DNA of 64,000 nt from Conexibacter woesei DSM 14684 (lineage in GTDB: Bacteria > Actinomycetota > Thermoleophilia > Solirubrobacterales > Solirubrobacteraceae): assembly GCF_000025265.1 (NCBI RefSeq), contig NC_013739.1, positions 3,830,001-3,894,000 on the forward strand, read 5' to 3'. How positions within the stretch are numbered: the stretch's first letter is position 1; every line of letters starts with the position of its first letter. The notes under the pieces were generated by a model. The model searched no databases and was not told the DNA's origin. It saw nothing but the letters and a program-made list of their open reading frames with translations. The position numbers and the translations under genes were made by a program. Shown in pieces: positions 60,379 through 64,000 of this stretch.

Positions 60379-60466
60379 GGCCTCTCCCCCCGAGGCCTGT
60401 CGCGACAGCCCGGCAGCGGGCTGCATCTCACGCCCCATGAGATGCCGCCCGCTGCCGCACCTGTCG
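60379..60466 (+). ncRNA. Candidate structured RNA with C-rich loop hairpins
   Basis: Hairpin 1 at 60379-60397: GGCCTC-TCCCCCC-GAGGCC, with six C in the loop. Hairpin 2 at 60403-60466: a near-perfect stem of about 24 bp (CGACAG, then CGGCAGCGGGC, then GCATCTCA, each with its exact complement), interrupted only by small internal loops, with loop CGCCCCA. Strand is assigned only by analogy with 6C-type actinobacterial RNAs, whose loops hold runs of C. It could equally be a terminator for the DUF2600 gene, 125 bp upstream. Confidence 0.5.
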
Positions 60467-60475
60467 TCCAACTCG

Positions 60476-60778
60476 ATGTCGCCGCGTCCTCTCCGCCCGC
60501 ACCTCCTCCGATCACTGCGGCGGCGTGACGCGATGGTCGGAGCGACCGTCGTCCACGCCGTCGCCAGGGAGCTCGGCGTCGCCGAGTCCCCGACCAGCCG
60601 GCTGCTCGTCGTCCGCGCCGAGGCCGGCTGCCGCTGGGAGCTGCTGGTCGTCGAGCACGGCGCGCCACGGCTGTGCGTCCTCGCGACCGTCCGCCGGTCG
60701 CCGTGGCCGCCGTGGCGACGCACACGGCTGTCGTACCGGCTCACGCCCCTGACGCCGCTCCGCGCCGCGACCTTCTAG
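60476..60778 (+). CDS. Small hypothetical protein
   Basis: About 100 residues if started at ATG 60476; starts at 60437 (inside the hairpin) and 60533 are possible. The core VVHAVARELGVAESPTSRLLVV followed by CRWELLVVEHGAPRLCVLA has G/C third positions throughout, which supports coding. Not recognised. The C-terminus is basic with tryptophans. It ends 10 bp before MYG1. Confidence 0.45.
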   Translation: MSPRPLRPHLLRSLRRRDAMVGATVVHAVARELGVAESPTSRLLVVRAEAGCRWELLVVEHGAPRLCVLATVRRSPWPPWRRTRLSYRLTPLTPLRAATF

Positions 60779-60788
60779 CGTGGTGGGC

Positions 60789-61688
60789 ATGAGAGTCGCC
60801 ACCCACTCCGGTTCCTTCCACGCCGACGACGTCTTCGCGATCGCGGCGCTGTCGCTGCTCGACGACGCCGCGCCGCTCGAGGTCGTCCGCACGCGCGATC
60901 CGCAGCTGCTCGCGGCCGCCGACGTGCGCGTCGACGTCGGTCAGCGGGACGATCCCGCCGGCGGCGACTTCGACCACCACCAGCGCGGCGGCGCCGGCGA
61001 GCGGCCGAACGGGATCCGCTACGCGTCGTTCGGGCTCGTCTGGCGCGAGCACGGCGCGCGCATCTGCGGCGGCGACGAGATCGCCGAGCGGATCGACCAG
61101 GTACTCGTGCAGGGCGTCGACGCGAACGACACCGGCCAGACGATCTCCCGGTCGCTGGTCGACGGGGTCGCCCCGTTCACCGTCTCGCACGCGATCGCGG
61201 CGCTGAACCCGAACTGGGACGACGCGCCGACTGCCGCGGACAAGCGGCAGGCGTTCGACGCGGCCGTCGAGCTGGCGGCCGGGATCCTGCGCCGCGAGAT
61301 CGCCGCCGCGACCTCCCAGGCGCGCGCCGCGGCGCTCGTGCGCAGCGCGATCGCGCGCGCGGAGGATCCGCGCCTGATCGAGCTGGACCGCGGGATGCCG
61401 TGGCACCGCGAGCTGATCCCCGGCGCGCCGGACGCGCTGTTCGTCCTCTACCCGCGCGAGGACGACTGGGGGCTGCAGGCGGTCCCGCGGCAGCTCGGCG
61501 AGTTCGCCAACCGCAAGGACCTGCCGGAGTCGTGGGCCGGCCTGTCCGACGCGGAGCTGGCCGCGGCCACGGGCGTCGCCGACGCGCGTTTCTGCCACAT
61601 CGGCCGCTTCATCGCGGTCGCCGGCAGCCGCGAGGGTGCGCTCGCGCTCGCACGGCAGGCGCTCGACGCACCCGGGACGAACGTCTGA
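60789..61688 (+). CDS. MYG1 family (UPF0160) DHH-type exonuclease-like protein
   Basis: 299 residues starting MRVATHSGSFHADDVFAIAA, the conserved opening of MYG1 proteins. The DHH-like metal motifs follow: RVDVGQRDDP, GGDFDHHQRGG, and VQGVDANDTG. Eukaryotic MYG1 is a 3'-5' RNA exonuclease in nucleolus and mitochondria; the bacterial role is not established. GTG at 60780 is an alternative start. Confidence 0.9.
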   Translation: MRVATHSGSFHADDVFAIAALSLLDDAAPLEVVRTRDPQLLAAADVRVDVGQRDDPAGGDFDHHQRGGAGERPNGIRYASFGLVWREHGARICGGDEIAERIDQVLVQGVDANDTGQTISRSLVDGVAPFTVSHAIAALNPNWDDAPTAADKRQAFDAAVELAAGILRREIAAATSQARAAALVRSAIARAEDPRLIELDRGMPWHRELIPGAPDALFVLYPREDDWGLQAVPRQLGEFANRKDLPESWAGLSDAELAAATGVADARFCHIGRFIAVAGSREGALALARQALDAPGTNV

Positions 61689-61779
61689 GGCACGTGCGCC
61701 GATCGGGAGATGTCCCCGACGCAGCGTGCAGTCACCGTTCCTAGGCTTCGCTCCCTCAGCTCCCACCAGGAGGACATCT

Positions 61780-62793
61780 ATGAATCGTTCGCGGATCGCC
61801 CGCGTGGCGGCCGTCACGCTCGCGCTGGCGCCGTTCGGCGCTGGCACGGCGGTCGCCGCCAGAAGACCGCAGGGCCCCCCGCCGCCACCGAAGGCGGCGA
61901 ACGGGGCGAAGGTCGTCACGCTGGCGCAGGGCGTCCCGACCCCCACCCAGTTCGCCTTCGGCAGGGGTGCGACGTTCGTCGCCGCCGCCGGCGCCGAGGA
62001 CGGCTCCGCGCCCGGCGGGGTCTACCTGCTCAGAGGCGGCAGAGCGACCCCGATCAAGGGCATGCCGAGAATGGCGTTCGGTGCCGCCTGGAGCAAGGGC
62101 ACGCTCTACGTCTCGTCCGGTCCGAGCATCGTCGCGGCGAGCGGGTGGAACGGGAAGAAGTTCGCATCGACGAAGACGGTCTTCACCGGCCCGAAGGGCT
62201 TCCCCGGCTTCAACGGGATCGCGATCGGCCCCGACGGGCTGATCTACGCCGGCGTCACGATGACTGAGAGAGGCGATTCGAGAAAGGTCGACGCGCCCTA
62301 CGCGCAGTCGATCGTCGCGCTGACGACCGCCGGCAAGGACCTCCAGTCGTACGCGACCGGCCTGCGCCAGCCGTGGATGCTGACGTTCGCCCCCGGCCAG
62401 TCGGCGCCGCTCGCGACCGCGCTCGGGCAGGAGAACCTCGGCAGAAGACAGCCGCCGGACTACGTCATCAAGGCCGAGCAGGGCCAGGACTACGGCTTCC
62501 CGTCGTGCAACTGGTCCAAGCCCGACGCGTGCGCCGGCTTCGCCGAGCCGCTGTCGCTCCTGCCGGCCCATAGCTCCCCGATGGGGATCGGCGTGATCGG
62601 CGCGAAGATCTATCTCGCGCTCTTCACCGGCACCGGCAGAGGCCCGCAGGTCGTCTCCGTCCCGCTCGCAGGCGGCAGCAAGACGACGCCGCTGCTGAAC
62701 GGCTTCGCAGCGCCCGTCGTCGCGCTCGGGACGCACGGCGGCAACGTCTACGCCGGCGACGTCACCGGCGCGATCTACCGCGTCAAGGGCTGA
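61780..62793 (+). CDS. Secreted beta-propeller protein, sorbosone-dehydrogenase-like
   Basis: 337 residues from ATG 61780, with CAGGAGG 6 nt upstream. Signal peptide ending GTAVAARR, a Pro-rich linker (GPPPPPK), then a propeller with repeated blades: FNGIAIGPDGLIYAG, SYATGLRQPWMLTF and EQGQDYGFPSCNW, the last typical of PQQ-type glucose/sorbosone dehydrogenase folds. The catalytic set cannot be confirmed. Ten of 16 arginines are AGA. Confidence 0.83.
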   Translation: MNRSRIARVAAVTLALAPFGAGTAVAARRPQGPPPPPKAANGAKVVTLAQGVPTPTQFAFGRGATFVAAAGAEDGSAPGGVYLLRGGRATPIKGMPRMAFGAAWSKGTLYVSSGPSIVAASGWNGKKFASTKTVFTGPKGFPGFNGIAIGPDGLIYAGVTMTERGDSRKVDAPYAQSIVALTTAGKDLQSYATGLRQPWMLTFAPGQSAPLATALGQENLGRRQPPDYVIKAEQGQDYGFPSCNWSKPDACAGFAEPLSLLPAHSSPMGIGVIGAKIYLALFTGTGRGPQVVSVPLAGGSKTTPLLNGFAAPVVALGTHGGNVYAGDVTGAIYRVKG

Positions 62794-62810
62794 CGCGAAC
62801 CGTCTCGCTC

Positions 62811-62843
62811 GCGCGCCGCGGTCCCGTCAGGGTCGCGGCGCGC
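62811..62843. terminator. Bidirectional hairpin between convergent genes
   Basis: A perfect 10-bp stem GCGCGCCGCG/CGCGGCGCGC with a 13-nt loop between the propeller gene and the convergent ArsR-type gene. No T-run. Confidence 0.6.
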
Positions 62844-62856
62844 AGCTGGACGCGCG

Positions 62857-63537
62857 TCAGTCGAGCTCGACGCCGGCCGCGTGCAGCGGCCGCGGGCGCC
62901 GGCTGGAGCGGCGGCCGAGGTGCTGGCCCTCGCCGCCGTTCGCGGAACCCTCTTCGGCCACGCCCTCGGCCTGGAACATCATCAGCACGATGCCGGCCGA
63001 TCTCTCCGCCGCGTCGTCGTCGCCCGTTCTGCGCAGGCGCTCGGCGCTCTCCGCCTCGATCTTCTCGATCGTGGCGAGCGTCTTGGCCATCTCGCCGGCG
63101 AGCTCCTTCCAGCCCTGCTCGTCGAGCTGTATGACGCTGCGGCTGAGGTGCGCGTCCGCGTTGTCGAAGCCGCCCTTCGCGGCGGCAGCGTTGACGTAGC
63201 CGGAGACCTGCTCCAGCGACGCGCCGACCATCGCGCGCTTGACGATCGCCGGCGTCTCCGCCCAGCCCTCGTCAGAGACCTTCGGCCGCGCCTTGGCCCG
63301 GTAGTGGTGCTCTATCGCGCCACGCCGCGGAGTCCGCTTGACCAGCTCCAGGAAGCCGAGCGCGTGGAGGCGCCGGACGTGGTAGCTCATCACGCCGAGC
63401 GACACGCCGAGCAGCTCCGACAGCTCGTTCGGGCTGGCCAGCTCGCGATCCTCGAGGATCGCGAGGATGCGGATCCGCAACGGATGCGCGAGTGCCTTGA
63501 TCAGGCGTGGATCGGTGATGTCGCTGTATGGCTTCAT
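62857..63537 (-). CDS. ArsR-type winged-helix regulator
   Basis: 226 residues. The N-terminal HTH LIKALAHPLRIRILAILEDR then SELLGVSLGVMSYHVRRL is ArsR-like, without metal-site cysteines. The long C-terminal part contains helices (AKTLATIEKIEAESAERLR) and a basic tail. The ATG overlaps the stop of the sigma factor gene (ATGA), so the two are co-translated. Confidence 0.87.
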   Translation of the reverse strand: MKPYSDITDPRLIKALAHPLRIRILAILEDRELASPNELSELLGVSLGVMSYHVRRLHALGFLELVKRTPRRGAIEHHYRAKARPKVSDEGWAETPAIVKRAMVGASLEQVSGYVNAAAAKGGFDNADAHLSRSVIQLDEQGWKELAGEMAKTLATIEKIEAESAERLRRTGDDDAAERSAGIVLMMFQAEGVAEEGSANGGEGQHLGRRSSRRPRPLHAAGVELD

Positions 63538-64000
63538 CGGCTCGTCTCGAGTTCTCTCCGCAGGCGACCCCGCAGCCGGTGGAGTCGGACCTTGACGGTT
63601 CCCTCCGGGATTCCGAGCATGCGCGCCACCTCAGGTTGGCTCAAATCTCTCAGATAGCGTAGAGCAAGCAACCTCTGATCATCAATGGAGAAGCGTTTGA
63701 CCACTTGGTCGACCTGCAAGCGGAGGAGCAGGTCCTCGCGCTCCTCCTCCGCCTCCTCGTCGGGCACGCCCGCAAGCAGCGTCTGGTCGTCGAGCAGTTC
63801 GCGCTGCGCGCGGATTCTGCGGCGGTCGAGCAGCCGCAGCGCCTCGTTGCGCGCGATCTGGCGCATCCACGGCATCTGGTCCTCGCCGGCGCACGAGTCG
63901 CGCCGACGCCACGCGCGCATCAGCGCCTCCTGCACGACGTCGTCGATGTCGTGCGACGCCAGCAGGTAGCGACGGGCTTCCCGCGTCGCCGCGGCCCGCA
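63534..64000 (-). CDS. RNA polymerase ECF sigma factor, 5' end outside window
   Basis: At least 155 residues are visible. Region 2: ARRYLLASHDIDDVVQEAL, PWMRQIARNEALRLL. Region 4: QRLLALRYLRDLSQPEVARM, GIPEGTVKVRLHRLRGRLR. The frame is open to the window edge with convincing sigma sequence, so the true start is outside. Directly coupled to an ArsR-type gene rather than an obvious anti-sigma factor gene. Confidence 0.93.
   Translation of the reverse strand, partial: RAAATREARRYLLASHDIDDVVQEALMRAWRRRDSCAGEDQMPWMRQIARNEALRLLDRRRIRAQRELLDDQTLLAGVPDEEAEEEREDLLLRLQVDQVVKRFSIDDQRLLALRYLRDLSQPEVARMLGIPEGTVKVRLHRLRGRLRRELETSR

Noticed and set aside
60437-60475. N-terminal extension of the small ORF into the hairpin
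   Set aside because: These codons coincide with the stem and loop of the long hairpin, so a later start is more likely.

Overview
The window is about 70% GC with strong G/C third positions, many GTG starts and tight 4-bp ATGA/GTGA gene overlaps. Gene content (actinobacterial-type DnaE, MmpL transporter, DivIVA, PadR, large LuxR ATPase regulators, a MYG1 protein) points to Actinomycetota. The mixture of families suggests a deep-branching class such as Thermoleophilia (Conexibacter/Solirubrobacter-like); that placement is inference. A striking trait is heavy use of the A-rich arginine codon AGA in many genes despite the GC content.

Layout. 1-1.26 kb: the 5' part of an AAA ATPase of unusually low GC, then an Rrf2 regulator divergent from a VanZ-like protein, with a perfect palindrome between them. 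1.7-8.9 kb: an HDOD-LuxR fusion, gltX, nfo and dnaE, with two copies of a structured intergenic repeat at the two convergent gene ends. 8.9-13.2 kb: an HSL-type esterase with a minisatellite insertion and a long coiled-coil protein. 13.2-23.7 kb: a minus-strand run of an RNA methyltransferase, pheS, pheT, argC, argJ, argB, argD, a response regulator and argG. 23.7-28.7 kb: thrS and the infC-rpmI-rplT operon, the latter interrupted by a family-3 glycosidase gene. 28.9-34.1 kb: an MmpL transporter, small metabolic proteins, a 172-bp palindromic element and an amine oxidase starting 3 nt after tRNA-Cys.

34.2-37.9 kb: tRNA-Val, then a GntR regulator with a hydroxyacid-oxoacid transhydrogenase, divergent from a D-2-hydroxyglutarate-dehydrogenase-like flavoprotein, with a perfect FadR-type palindrome across the start region, then tRNA-Gly. 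Together these look like a regulated 4-hydroxybutyrate oxidation module. 38-42.6 kb: a broken mazF-like gene, two secreted proteins and a TasA/camelysin-like - SipW signal peptidase - TasA-like operon. 42.6-49.8 kb: a 1-Cys peroxiredoxin, a fusion of acylphosphatase and LigD-type 3'-phosphoesterase, and the histidine utilisation operon hutH-hutU-hutI-hutF preceded by a short coupled leader ORF.

50-60.3 kb: a secreted protein, a large LuxR ATPase regulator, a DivIVA protein, then PadR - two ABC ATPases (one degenerate) - FtsX permease - DUF2600 terpene synthase. 60.4 kb holds a pair of strong hairpins, the first with a six-cytosine loop. 60.8-64 kb: MYG1, a secreted beta-propeller protein, an ArsR-type regulator and the 3' part of an ECF sigma factor gene. 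No CRISPR array, prophage or intact insertion sequence was seen.
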